NCBI RefSeq assembly: GCF_027923405.1
Contig: NZ_BQYI01000001.1
Span: 4,910,501 to 4,974,500 of the forward strand
Source of the DNA: Paenibacillus sp. YYML68
Lineage (GTDB): Bacteria; Bacillota; Bacilli; Paenibacillales; NBRC-103111
Reading direction: 5' to 3'
Length of the DNA stretch: 64,000 nucleotides
Below, piece by piece: positions 1 to 8,138 of the stretch (the first letter of the stretch is position 1; every line of letters starts with the position of its first letter). The notes below the pieces were generated by a model that did not search any database, was not told the DNA's origin, and was given only the letters and a program-made list of their open reading frames with translations. Both the position numbers and the translations under genes were made by a program.

Positions 1-680
1 GCGTTGTTCTTCTCCGGGAACTTGCCCTGCCAGATGTTGCACATATGCTTGCCGTCCTGCTTCAGCAGATCGCCCCAAGGGTAACGCTTGCCGACAAGAC
101 CGCCGCGGGCTGCGTACTCCCACTCCGCCTCGGTCGGCAGACGCTTGCCTGCCCAGCGGCAGTACGCCTCCGCATCGTTCCACGACACATGCACGACAGG
201 ATGGTCGGCCCGACCCTCGACAGAAGTGCCCGGACCTTCGGGACAAGCCCAGTAGGCGCCCGCCACCGCGTACCACCACGGCGTCTGCTGCGGCACCTGC
301 GTCACGGTCGCTGCGACCGACTCCGGTACGAGTAGATGAAAGACGTACGACCAGCCGAACGTCTCCGCCTCTGTCTGATAGCCTGTCTCCTGTACGAACT
401 GCGCGAACTGCGCATTCGTCACGGCGTACGCATCGATATAATAGTCGCCGAGCGTCACCTCGCGCACCGGGCCTTCCCCGTCTGCGGGGAAGCCCTCGGC
501 GTCCTCCGTTCCCATCAGGAACGTCGCGCCGCTAATGCGGACCATGCCGTCATGCTCCGGCTTAGCTCCGAGCTGTCGTGGAGCCGGAACGACGAGCTCG
601 ATCGGAATCGGGGACGGCCCCTCGCCCGCTCTCGCCGGAGCACAGCAGGAACGCAGCTCCTTATGCTCTTGCTCACTCAT
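1..680 (-). CDS. Formylglycine-generating enzyme (sulfatase-modifying factor), N-terminal part
   Basis: The minus strand reads as one open frame from an ATG at 680 to the window edge (about 226 residues, C-terminus missing). An AAGGAG lies about nine bases before this ATG; another ATG at 689 touches the ribosome site and is less likely. The protein has the hallmarks of the FGE-sulfatase fold: a FLMGTED segment, [31 protein letters not shown] and [15 protein letters not shown], followed by YPWGD. FGE oxidises the cysteine of the C-x-P-x-R motif in sulfatases to formylglycine. The two catalytic cysteines sit near the C-terminus of the family and lie outside the window. Three cysteine-type sulfatases occur further right, so it is probably their activator. 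A related FGE-fold enzyme with another substrate is the main alternative. Confidence 0.88.
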   Translation of the reverse strand, partial: MSEQEHKELRSCCAPARAGEGPSPIPIELVVPAPRQLGAKPEHDGMVRISGATFLMGTEDAEGFPADGEGPVREVTLGDYYIDAYAVTNAQFAQFVQETGYQTEAETFGWSYVFHLLVPESVAATVTQVPQQTPWWYAVAGAYWACPEGPGTSVEGRADHPVVHVSWNDAEAYCRWAGKRLPTEAEWEYAARGGLVGKRYPWGDLLKQDGKHMCNIWQGKFPEKNN

Positions 681-708
681 CTCGTTCATCTCCTTCGTGT
701 TGTGTGCC

Positions 709-1278
709 CTAGCTGTACAGTGCCGCACCGATGACACCTGACATGAGTATAACCGCCGCCGGGTGTACCCGATACTTCACGAGCGCGAGCAGCGCGCCGA
801 GGAACACCAGCATCAGGCTGATCGTGCTCCAGTTGATCCCGCCGAGACTGGATGGGATGACCTGGTTGCCGATGGCGAACTTGATCGCGGCGTAGAAGAT
901 AAGACCAGTGATGATCGGACGGAGGACGTAGAAGCCTTTTTTGACAACCATATTCTGATTCATCTTATAGAACGACGTGGCGACGACCAGAATAATGATG
1001 AGCGATGGCAGCACCATCCCCGCCGCCGAGACGATCGCTCCCGGTACGCCGACGAGATGGTAGCCGATGAAGATCGCGCAGTTGGTCGCAATCGGTCCCG
1101 GAGACATGCCAGCCACGGCGATGACGTCCGTGAAGCTCTGCAGCGTCAGCCATTGATGCTCCCAGACGACCTCCCGTTCAATAACGGGAATCATCGAGTA
1201 GCCGCCGCCGAACGATACCGCACCGATCATGAGGAACGTCACGAACAATTCGAACAGTAAGCCCGCATCCTGCATCAT
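709..1278 (-). CDS. Chromate transporter, short CHR subunit (second of pair)
   Basis: A hydrophobic protein of about 189 residues with the CHR-family signature [16 protein letters not shown] near the N-terminus and the [15 protein letters not shown] block after it, followed by several membrane segments. Short CHR proteins are half the size of classical ChrA and work as pairs of adjacent genes, exporting chromate or transporting related oxyanions in the plasma membrane. The ATG at 1278 overlaps the TGA of the upstream gene (ATGA), which suggests translational coupling; an earlier start at 1305 is possible but would overlap the upstream gene by 31 bases. Substrate specificity cannot be read from the sequence. 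Confidence 0.85.
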   Translation of the reverse strand: MMQDAGLLFELFVTFLMIGAVSFGGGYSMIPVIEREVVWEHQWLTLQSFTDVIAVAGMSPGPIATNCAIFIGYHLVGVPGAIVSAAGMVLPSLIIILVVATSFYKMNQNMVVKKGFYVLRPIITGLIFYAAIKFAIGNQVIPSSLGGINWSTISLMLVFLGALLALVKYRVHPAAVILMSGVIGAALYS

Positions 1279-1910
1279 ATCCCATCCCCCATGATGAAGC
1301 CCCATTCCTTGCGCTCGATCTGATGACCCTCCAACGTCGTCTTCATCCCGAGGCGAGTACGTATCGCGACCAAGATCGGTCCGATCAGGAAGCCGCTCAG
1401 AATCATGAGTGCCGGATGAATATGCGGCAGGAACAGAATGCCGAGTGTCACGAGCACGACGCCGAACGTCATCTTATCCAGCACCGCTGTCTTGCCGATC
1501 TTGTAGCCCGCATAGCAGATGAGGGCGACGATCGCCGCGCGTATGCCCTGGAACGCCGCCTCGATCTTCGGGTGATCGTGCACCTCCATGAAGAACACCG
1601 ACAGCAGCAGCACGATGAGGAACGTCGGCAGCAGTACGCCGGCCATTGCCGCGATCGCGCCTAGCGGTCCAGCCAGTCGGTAGCCGATGAACGTCGCCGA
1701 GTTAATAGCGATAGCGCCCGGGATCGACTCTGCAACCGCGAACACGTCCGCGACCTCCTTCGTCTCGAGCCACTTGCGCTTATCCACCACTTCCTTCTCA
1801 ATGAGTGGAATCATGGCGTAGCCGCCGCCGAACGTGACCGGACCGATCCGCAGAAAGCACAGAAATATGGATGGAATGCGCCCCCAGCGCTCCTTGAACG
1901 ATGTATGCAT
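1275..1910 (-). CDS. Chromate transporter, short CHR subunit (first of pair)
   Basis: This 211-residue membrane protein carries the same CHR signature as its downstream partner (FGGGYAMIPLIEKEVV, then SIPGAIAINSATFIGYRLAGP). It is the first gene of a two-gene operon transcribed leftward and is coupled to the second by a four-base stop/start overlap. The pair corresponds to the two halves of a long ChrA protein. Transport of chromate or another oxyanion across the plasma membrane is expected from the family. The start at 1910 is preceded by a purine-rich GGGGGCGGG. Confidence 0.85.
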   Translation of the reverse strand: MHTSFKERWGRIPSIFLCFLRIGPVTFGGGYAMIPLIEKEVVDKRKWLETKEVADVFAVAESIPGAIAINSATFIGYRLAGPLGAIAAMAGVLLPTFLIVLLLSVFFMEVHDHPKIEAAFQGIRAAIVALICYAGYKIGKTAVLDKMTFGVVLVTLGILFLPHIHPALMILSGFLIGPILVAIRTRLGMKTTLEGHQIERKEWGFIMGDGI

Positions 1911-2115
1911 AAGTCCCGCCCCCTTACTTTACTTGTCAAACTAAGTATAGCATCTTTATTTCAACTTGAAAATAAGGAGTTGGATTTTTAGAGTTAATAT
2001 AGTTTATATTTCAAAGTTAACTGGATTGTAGTGATTCTTTTGACCACTTTGGTTAATACATAGTGTTTTGCTAGGAATAATAGGGATGAGCTCTCGAGAC
2101 GGCGGCTCCACGCGT
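1911..2115. promoter_or_regulatory. Upstream region of the chromate transporter pair with a weak palindrome
   Basis: The 205-base gap is AT-rich. On the minus strand a TATACT box lies at about 1944-1949. Next to it, at 1930-1947, is an interrupted inverted repeat with half sites TACTT and AAGTA, overlapping the expected transcription start. This could be an operator, but the symmetry is poor. Nothing else gene-like was seen. Confidence 0.3.
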
Positions 2116-2973
2116 TCATGTCATCGCACGCTGCTGACGGAACACGGACGGTGCTGCGCCGAACTCACGCTTGAACTGCCGCCCGAAGTATTCCGGCTCC
2201 ATGCCCACGTAAGCCGCCGCCTCTGCGACGGACAGCTCCGGCTGCTCCTCCAAGAGCCGTGCTGCCGTATGGAGCCGCAGCCAGCGTACATACTGCAGCG
2301 GCGTCATGCCGAGCGATTGCTGGAAGATGCGGTTCAGCTGCTTGGACGAGTAGCCGACATAGGAGGACAGCTCGGCGAGCGTGAAGTCACGCTGCAGGTA
2401 GTCGTCCAGAAAGCGCACGACCCGGTCGACCACCTCACCGCGGTAACAAGAGGCTCGCTTCCTTGAGACGGGCCCCGACTCCTCCGCTTGCTCGCCCTGC
2501 TTCTTCAGCTCCATACATAGCGTGAACAGCAGCTCACTCGTCCGCCACTTGTCATACTGAGGGCCCGAGTATAGCCAGATGTCCCCGAGCAGATCGCGCA
2601 TGCGCTGTATGTGCCGCACCCTCCGATGCACCGTCTCCACGCCGAAGCCCCAAGGCCCGAGCATCGCATGCGCTTCGTCGATGAACGTCACATAGCCAAC
2701 CTGCCACGGCGAGCTGTCCTGCTTCGGCATGTACACATGCGGCAGGCTAGCCGGAATATACAGTACGGAGCCCGGCTCCAGCGTGAGCCAATCGTCCGAC
2801 CCAAGGACCCGGAATACACCTGACCCGGATAAGGTGAGCAGCAGATGATTAGCCGAGAAGCCGCGCATCCGAATGCGCATGCTCTGCAGCTCTGTTCCGA
2901 CGGTGTAGACGGAGAACGGCAAGGAGCCGCTCTCGGGATGGTACACATTCGTACGTAGTTTTAACAGCTTCAT
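2116..2973 (-). CDS. AraC-family transcriptional regulator
   Basis: The protein has an N-terminal cupin-like sensing half (about residues 20-110, with the FRVLGSDDWLTLEPGSVLYIPA strand pattern) and a C-terminal pair of AraC helix-turn-helix motifs (about residues 185-280; FTLAELSSYVGYSSKQLNRIFQQ and LSVAEAAAYVGMEPEYFGRQFKREFG). The start was placed at 2973 (MKLLKL) because a GGAG lies about twelve bases upstream; a longer reading frame to 3066 exists but has no clear ribosome site. The gene diverges from the oxidoreductase operon at 3125, which is probably its target. Regulators of this build usually respond to a sugar. Confidence 0.88.
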   Translation of the reverse strand: MKLLKLRTNVYHPESGSLPFSVYTVGTELQSMRIRMRGFSANHLLLTLSGSGVFRVLGSDDWLTLEPGSVLYIPASLPHVYMPKQDSSPWQVGYVTFIDEAHAMLGPWGFGVETVHRRVRHIQRMRDLLGDIWLYSGPQYDKWRTSELLFTLCMELKKQGEQAEESGPVSRKRASCYRGEVVDRVVRFLDDYLQRDFTLAELSSYVGYSSKQLNRIFQQSLGMTPLQYVRWLRLHTAARLLEEQPELSVAEAAAYVGMEPEYFGRQFKREFGAAPSVFRQQRAMT

Positions 2974-3124
2974 GGTACGTTTACACTCCGTTATGTCCAT
3001 TTTGTCCGGATGAATGTCCGTCTTGACTCTATCCGTTACCAGTATAGCACGGTACACTGTTAGCAAGGGATTCGTGCTGAGCGATCCACATGAATAGATT
3101 CATATTGAGAGGAGCTGAAGTCTG

Positions 3125-4126
3125 ATGAGTGTGAAGCCATTGCGCTGGGGCATTCTCGGCTGTGCAGGTATTGCGGTCCGGGCCGTCATTCCGGGCATTA
3201 TCGAGTCGAACACAGGAGAGGTAGCGGCGATTGCGAGCCGTGATCTGGAGAAGTCTCGTGCCACCGCTGATAAGCTGGGCATCGAGACGGCCTACGGCAG
3301 CTACGAGGAGCTGCTCGCTGACGAGACGATTGAGGCGGTGTACATCCCGCTGCCGAACCATCTGCATAAGGAATGGACGATTCGTGCAGCCGAGGCCGGT
3401 AAGCATGTATTGTGCGAAAAGCCCGCTGCGCTGAACGCCGCCGAGATGGAAGAGATGGCGGCCGCCTGCGAGAAGGCCGGCGTGTTCTTCGCCGAGGCGT
3501 TCATGTACAGACTGCATCCCCGCTACGCGATGATCAGGGAGACCATTGCAAGCGGCAAGATCGGGGAGCTGCGCGGCATTCACGGCGCGTTCACCTTCAA
3601 CAATGCAGGCAGCGACGGCAACGTGCGCTTCTCGCGCGCGATGGGCGGCGGCTCGCTGTACGACGTCGGCGTCTATCCGATCTCGGCCGCACGTATGGTG
3701 CTCGGCTGTGAGCCGGAAGCGGTCACGGTGCACGCCTTCTTCTCGCCGCAGCACGATGAGGTCGATATGATGGCATCGGGTCTTGTCGAGTTCCCGGGCT
3801 CGGTCGCGCTGACGTTCGACTGCGGCATGTGGGCGGCTGGACGCAATACGCTTGAGATTGTCGGAACGGAAGGACGGATCGAGGTACCGTCGGCGTACGT
3901 CGCTCCTGCCGATTCGAGCTCGGACTTCGTCGTGATCAAGGGCAACGAGCGCCGTGTAGTGGAGGTGCCGCACGTGAACCAGTATGCGGTGCAGGCCGAC
4001 GTATTCGCGCACAGCGTACGTACGGGCGAGCCGCTACCGTACAGCCCGTCCGATTCGATCGCAGGCATGCGCGTGCTGGACGCTTGCTTGAAGTCAGCGC
4101 GTGAGCGTGTGCGTGTAACACTGTAA
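3125..4126 (+). CDS. Gfo/Idh/MocA-family NAD(P)-dependent oxidoreductase
   Basis: A 333-residue protein of the usual family length. It starts with a Rossmann dinucleotide-binding segment (WGILGCAGIA), has the conserved catalytic-lysine motif CEKPAALN at about residues 98-105, and a C-terminal alpha/beta domain with GGGSLYDVGVYPISAARM. Family members oxidise or reduce sugars, inositols or related polyols. GAGGAG precedes the start. It is followed after 25 bases by an aldo/keto reductase, suggesting a two-gene sugar-interconversion operon. The substrate is not evident. Confidence 0.88.
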   Translation: MSVKPLRWGILGCAGIAVRAVIPGIIESNTGEVAAIASRDLEKSRATADKLGIETAYGSYEELLADETIEAVYIPLPNHLHKEWTIRAAEAGKHVLCEKPAALNAAEMEEMAAACEKAGVFFAEAFMYRLHPRYAMIRETIASGKIGELRGIHGAFTFNNAGSDGNVRFSRAMGGGSLYDVGVYPISAARMVLGCEPEAVTVHAFFSPQHDEVDMMASGLVEFPGSVALTFDCGMWAAGRNTLEIVGTEGRIEVPSAYVAPADSSSDFVVIKGNERRVVEVPHVNQYAVQADVFAHSVRTGEPLPYSPSDSIAGMRVLDACLKSARERVRVTL

Positions 4127-4151
4127 TGATCCCCCTATGGAGGTGACTCGT

Positions 4152-5096
4152 ATGGACTATATAACGATTCCGGGTGTGACGAAGCCGGTCTCCCGCTTAA
4201 TCAAGGGCTCCGACTACTTCCGTCATCACGTATATGAGAAGGTATGCGACAATCTAGACGCGTATCTGGCCATTGGCGGTAACGCGATCGACACGGCGTA
4301 CATCTATTGCGGCGGCGAGAGCGAGGCGGTCATCGGCCGCTACATGCAGGAGCGCGGCAACCGTGAGTCGCTCGTCATCTGGACGAAGGGTGCGCACCAC
4401 GACCAGACAGGCCCGCGGGTGACGAAGGCTGCGATAGATCACGACCTATCCGCCAGCCTGGAGCGTCTGCAGTCGAGCTATGTCGACATGTACGCGCTCC
4501 ATCGCGACGATCCGAGCGTGCCGGTCGGCCCTATTGTGGAGGCGCTGAACGCACACCTCGAGGCCGGACGCATCCGCGCGATCGGGGCGTCCAACTGGAC
4601 GTGGCAGCGACTCGACGAGGCGAACCGCTACGCCGCGCAGCACGGGCTGACAGGCTTCAGCTTCAGCAGCCCGAACCTCAGTCTCGCGAAGGTGAACGAG
4701 CCGTTCTGGACCGGCTGCGTGTCCGCCGATCAGGCGACGCTCGACTGGCACGAGGAGACAGGACTGCCGCTGCTCGCATGGTCGTCGCAGGCCCGCGGCT
4801 TCTTCACCGGGCGCTACTCGCCAGAGGTGACGGATAACGCCGATCTCGTGCGCGTCTTGTACAGCGAGGCTAACTGGGAGCGTCTTGCGCGTGCGAAGCA
4901 GCTGGCGGCCGAGAAGCAGGTGAGCATGATTCAGATCGCGCTCGCATACGTGCTGAACCAGCCGTTCCCGACCTGCGCGCTCATCGGCGCCCAGTCGCGG
5001 GAGGAGCTGCTCTCCTGCGCCGAAGGCTCGCGCATCCGGCTGACTCCCGAGGAGACAGCTTGGCTCGATCTGCAGGAGCAGACGCTGCGCCGTTAG
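4152..5096 (+). CDS. Aldo/keto reductase
   Basis: An AKR-superfamily TIM-barrel enzyme of about 314 residues. The catalytic tetrad is visible: D and Y in the AIDTAYIYCGGESE segment, K in VIWTKGAH, and H in DMYALHRDDP. The C-terminal NADPH-binding region reads CALIGAQSREEL. The start at 4152 has GGAGGT eight bases ahead; an in-frame codon at 4137 overlaps that ribosome site and is rejected. It is the second gene after the Gfo/Idh/MocA oxidoreductase. The last codons and the stop lie in the first unit of a tandem repeat. Confidence 0.9.
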   Translation: MDYITIPGVTKPVSRLIKGSDYFRHHVYEKVCDNLDAYLAIGGNAIDTAYIYCGGESEAVIGRYMQERGNRESLVIWTKGAHHDQTGPRVTKAAIDHDLSASLERLQSSYVDMYALHRDDPSVPVGPIVEALNAHLEAGRIRAIGASNWTWQRLDEANRYAAQHGLTGFSFSSPNLSLAKVNEPFWTGCVSADQATLDWHEETGLPLLAWSSQARGFFTGRYSPEVTDNADLVRVLYSEANWERLARAKQLAAEKQVSMIQIALAYVLNQPFPTCALIGAQSREELLSCAEGSRIRLTPEETAWLDLQEQTLRR

Positions 5097-5190
5097 GCGG
5101 GCGCTTGAGCGACACAGGCAGACGCTGCGCCGCTGGCGGGCGCTTGAGCGGTACGGGCAAACGCTGCGCCGCTGGCGGGCGCTTGCCTCG
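5079..5190 (+). repeat. Three tandem units of about 40 bp at the 3' end of the aldo/keto reductase
   Basis: Units begin at 5079, 5119 and 5158 and share the core ACGCTGCGCCG followed by GGCGGGCGCTTG. Unit 1 contains the TAG stop of the reductase; the same place in units 2 and 3 reads CTG. The last 16 or so codons of the gene were therefore copied downstream. The stretch from 5191 to 5314 holds no recognisable gene. Confidence 0.85.
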
Positions 5191-5314
5191 CAAGCTAGTC
5201 TCGCTTGGCCTACAAGCGGGACGCCCGTCTCGTGCGAGCAGCTGCAACGCCAGCCTGTATGACCTCACCTGCTCAAGCAAGCGCTTCACTTACACGCCAG
5301 ATTTCCCCCTACAA

Positions 5315-5367
5315 GGTACCGAATCGATTCGCGCATGTGGCGCGGGTTGGTTCGGTGCCTTTTTTTC
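5315..5367 (+). terminator. Rho-independent terminator after the oxidoreductase operon
   Basis: An outer stem GGTACCGAA pairs with TTCGGTGCC (one G-U pair). Inner CGCGC/GCGCG pairing closes the loop, and a run of seven T follows. From here to 5487 only the leader of the next gene is seen. Confidence 0.8.
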
Positions 5368-5487
5368 ACAGTGAGGGAGATAGGTAAAAATAGTACTAGT
5401 ATTCTAAGCAATAATGCATGGCTACCGCATGTCCTCAAGGGTACAATAGCCTTATAGAACGAACAACTCATCCGAGGAGGACTTACG

Positions 5488-7404
5488 ATGACGACTGACA
5501 TCCGCAAAGTCAAACCATTACCAAATATGACCGATTCCACATGGACGAACGGCTTCTGGGCCGAACGCTTCCACCTGGCTCACAAGGAAATGATCGAGTC
5601 GATGGAGAAGGCGCTTCACGAGAAGGAGAACGGTACGTACTTGCCGAACTTCGAGGTGGCGGCTGGACTGAAGAGCGACCGCCATTACGGCGAAGATTGG
5701 TCCGACGGCGACTGCTACAAGTTCCTCGAGGCATGCGCACATGTGTACGCCTTGACGAAGGACCCTGAGCTCGATCAGAAGCTGGACAAATATATTAGCT
5801 TCATCGCGCAGGCGCAGGACGAGGACGGCTACATCAGCACGAACGTGCAGCTGAGCCACAAGAAGCGCTGGGGCCAGCGCATCTATCATGAGGACTACAA
5901 CTTCGGTCACCTGCTCACGACAGCGGTCGTTCACTATGAAGCGACGGGCAAGGACAGCCTCTTGAACGTTGCGCTCAAGGCAGCCGAGTACCTGAACCGT
6001 ACGTTCAACCCATGTCCGAAGCACCTCATTCACTACGGCTGGAACCCTTCGAACATTATGGGTCTGGTCGAGCTGTACCGCGTCACAGGCAACGAGCAGC
6101 ATCTGAAGCTCGCTGACATTTTCATGACGATGCGCGGCGCAGGCTACGGCGGTGAGGACCAGAACCAGGACCGCACGCCACTTCGCGAGGAGACAGAAGC
6201 GATCGGTCACGCCGTAACGGCGGTATACCTGTATGCAGGCGCTGCTGACGTATTCGCTCACACAGGCGAAGAAGCGATCATGAACTCGCTCACACGCATC
6301 TGGGACGATATGTATCTGAGAAAAATGTACGTAACCGGCGGAGTCGGCGCGATCTACAACGGTCTGTCCAAGAACGGCGACAAGATCTGGGAAGCGTTCG
6401 GCAACGAGTACCAGCTTCCGAACCGCTCGGCTTACACCGAGACGTGCGCGAACATCGGTAACGCGATGTGGTCGATGCGCATGTTCAACCTGACTCAAGA
6501 CGCGAAGTATATGGACGTCTTCGAGCGCGTCGTGTACAACAGCTTGCTCGGTTCGATGACGCTCGACGGTCACAAGTTCTGCTACACGAATCCGCTGGAG
6601 ACGAGAGGCAGCAAGCTGTTCAACCACTTCACGCCGCAGACGCAGCACTTCCGCGCGGAGAGATGGTTCACGCATACGTGCTACTGCTGCCCGCCACAGG
6701 TGCTCCGCACGATCGCGAAGCTCAATCAGTGGGTATACGGCCAGTCGAGCGAAGGTCTGTACATTCATCTGTACAGCGGCAACAAGCTGAGCACGGTGCT
6801 GGAGTCCGGCGAGCAGCTGGAGCTGACGGTCAGCTCGAACTTCCCGACCGACGAGAACGTACAGATTACTATCGAATCGAGCCTGAAGCAAGAGACGTCG
6901 ATCTTCCTGCGCATTCCGCAATGGGCGACAGGTGCAGTCGTGAAGGTGAACGGCGAAGTACAGCCGGGCGTTGCTGCCGGCTCGTATCATGAAGTGAAGC
7001 GTCAGTGGCAAGCGAACGATCGCATCGAGCTCGTACTGCCCATGTCCGTGAAGATGATTGCAGCGAACCCGATGGTCGAGGAAGCTCGCGGTCAAGTCGC
7101 ATTCACCTACGGTCCATTCGTCTACTGCCTGGAGGCTCACGATCTTCCGCAGGACGTAACGATTGATCAGGTGCGCATCCCTCGCCAGATCAAGCTGGAG
7201 GCTTCGTTCAATGCCGACCTGCTCGGCGGTGTTACACAGCTGAAGGGCACAGCCGTGAAGATTCAAGAGGCTAATCACGACGTGTCGCTGTACCAGCCGT
7301 TTGAGAACCTGGAGCTGCAGGACATCGAGATCTCGCTGATCCCTTACTACGCTTGGAACAACCGCGGCAAGGCGGACATGTCCGTGTGGATGCCGTTGAT
7401 CTAA
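5488..7404 (+). CDS. Glycoside hydrolase family 127 (DUF1680)
   Basis: A 638-residue cytoplasmic protein (no signal peptide) with the (alpha/alpha)6 barrel and C-terminal beta domains of GH127. The zinc-cysteine site of the family can be followed: E302 in IWEAFGNEY, E318 and C320 in AYTETCANIG, and the CC pair C400-C401 in CYCCPPQ. These correspond to the catalytic and zinc residues of HypBA1 beta-L-arabinofuranosidase. Family members remove beta-L-arabinofuranose; some GH127 members act on 3,6-anhydro-D-galactosides of carrageenan. The gene stands alone between terminators, preceded by GAGGAGG. Conservation of the cysteine site favours arabinofuranosidase chemistry, while the sulfatase/galactosidase context would fit a galactan role; this cannot be decided here. 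Confidence 0.88.
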   Translation: MTTDIRKVKPLPNMTDSTWTNGFWAERFHLAHKEMIESMEKALHEKENGTYLPNFEVAAGLKSDRHYGEDWSDGDCYKFLEACAHVYALTKDPELDQKLDKYISFIAQAQDEDGYISTNVQLSHKKRWGQRIYHEDYNFGHLLTTAVVHYEATGKDSLLNVALKAAEYLNRTFNPCPKHLIHYGWNPSNIMGLVELYRVTGNEQHLKLADIFMTMRGAGYGGEDQNQDRTPLREETEAIGHAVTAVYLYAGAADVFAHTGEEAIMNSLTRIWDDMYLRKMYVTGGVGAIYNGLSKNGDKIWEAFGNEYQLPNRSAYTETCANIGNAMWSMRMFNLTQDAKYMDVFERVVYNSLLGSMTLDGHKFCYTNPLETRGSKLFNHFTPQTQHFRAERWFTHTCYCCPPQVLRTIAKLNQWVYGQSSEGLYIHLYSGNKLSTVLESGEQLELTVSSNFPTDENVQITIESSLKQETSIFLRIPQWATGAVVKVNGEVQPGVAAGSYHEVKRQWQANDRIELVLPMSVKMIAANPMVEEARGQVAFTYGPFVYCLEAHDLPQDVTIDQVRIPRQIKLEASFNADLLGGVTQLKGTAVKIQEANHDVSLYQPFENLELQDIEISLIPYYAWNNRGKADMSVWMPLI

Positions 7405-7419
7405 TGATTTAAATTCAAT

Positions 7420-7457
7420 AAGGTACAGGAGATGCTGGTTGGCATCTTCTGTACCTT
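7420..7457. terminator. Bidirectional terminator hairpin
   Basis: The arms AAGGTACAGGAGATGC and GCATCTTCTGTACCTT form a long stem, with T-rich sequence on both sides. It serves the GH127 gene and the convergent RloB-like gene. Close relatives lie at 12201-12256 and 21236-21279. Confidence 0.8.
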
Positions 7458-7547
7458 TGTTTGTTTGGGGCTGCGGTTTGGCTACAACAGCCCACAATCT
7501 TTCAATATTTTTTCGACCGACTCATGTACGGTTAGAGAAGGATTATC
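7420..7547. repeat. Left arm of a 128-bp inverted repeat
   Basis: The reverse complement of this stretch recurs at 12120-12247 with about three differences. The arm contains the terminator and the last 66 bases (stop and 21 codons) of the RloB-like gene. The arms bracket 4.57 kb holding the RloA/RloB pair, an IS4 element and a secreted-protein gene. Confidence 0.88.
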
Positions 7548-8138
7548 CTTATAATAGCTGTAGCCTTTATATCGGTGCAGTGTAATCCGAGCTTCGACAT
7601 GTCCGTTCATAATGGCTTTAGCTCGTTTAATCGCAGCTCTCACATCATGTAATGAGATTTTACCAAGCACCCTCTTGAAGTTCTGCTCTTCCTTGTATGT
7701 ATCGAGTTCCTTGAACTTTTCATCATATGCACGGTTTATAGGAGTAAGATACTGATCTCTGTGAGTCATGTAGCTGCAGTTGGTTTTATGCAAGATCATC
7801 CACAGTTCAAAGGTCAGATTGGAATATCCCAATATATATTTGATCTGCTTGCCTTGAATCGAAGAGCTCTGCTTAAGCTGGTCTAATGTATCCATAAACT
7901 GCTTGACATGCACGGCCTCACTACTTTCGTAGTCAAACCAGTGTGTAATTTCAATTGGTGACGTAGCGACTACAGTCTTAGCAAATTTATAGGGACTTTT
8001 CTGTACCTTGCATTCAATGGATACATGGAGCTTTGCCGACTCCTCAGCCCGAAGCAAATCATTAATCCGAGCTAAGTACCACTTCTCGGTCTCACCTTCT
8101 ACTGTGAAGTAATACTTTCTATTCGGCTTTCTAACCAT
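7482..8138 (-). CDS. RloB-like / AbiLii-like protein
   Basis: A 218-residue RloB-domain protein: an N-terminal strand ending in TVEGETEKWYL (E14 and E16, the acidic cluster of the TOPRIM-like RloB fold), an FDYE segment at about residue 73, and the family block YSNLTFELWMILHKTNC. In other genomes RloB is encoded next to the ATPase RloA, often beside restriction loci, and the equivalent pair AbiLi/AbiLii causes phage abortive infection. Its ATG directly follows the TGA of the ATPase gene (no gap), with GGAAGGTGA as ribosome site, so the two are made together. A nuclease or nucleotidyl function is only inferred. The last 21 codons are part of an inverted repeat. Confidence 0.82.
   Translation of the reverse strand: MVRKPNRKYYFTVEGETEKWYLARINDLLRAEESAKLHVSIECKVQKSPYKFAKTVVATSPIEITHWFDYESSEAVHVKQFMDTLDQLKQSSSIQGKQIKYILGYSNLTFELWMILHKTNCSYMTHRDQYLTPINRAYDEKFKELDTYKEEQNFKRVLGKISLHDVRAAIKRAKAIMNGHVEARITLHRYKGYSYYKDNPSLTVHESVEKILKDCGLL

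Noticed and set aside
5079..5190. Short repeats considered as a CRISPR array
   Set aside because: The units are directly adjacent without spacers, and no cas gene is present.
5286..5540. Minus-strand open frame before the GH127 gene
   Set aside because: It overlaps the plus-strand terminator at 5315-5367 and the start of GH127, and has no ribosome site or recognisable sequence.
5518..7497. A 659-codon minus-strand open frame opposite the GH127 gene
   Set aside because: It mirrors a clear enzyme, has arginine- and valine-rich shadow composition and runs through a terminator. The same reasoning excludes the long antisense frames at 32779-33993, 34555-35721, 35746-37347, 38965-40446, 46840-48489 and 55108-56700.
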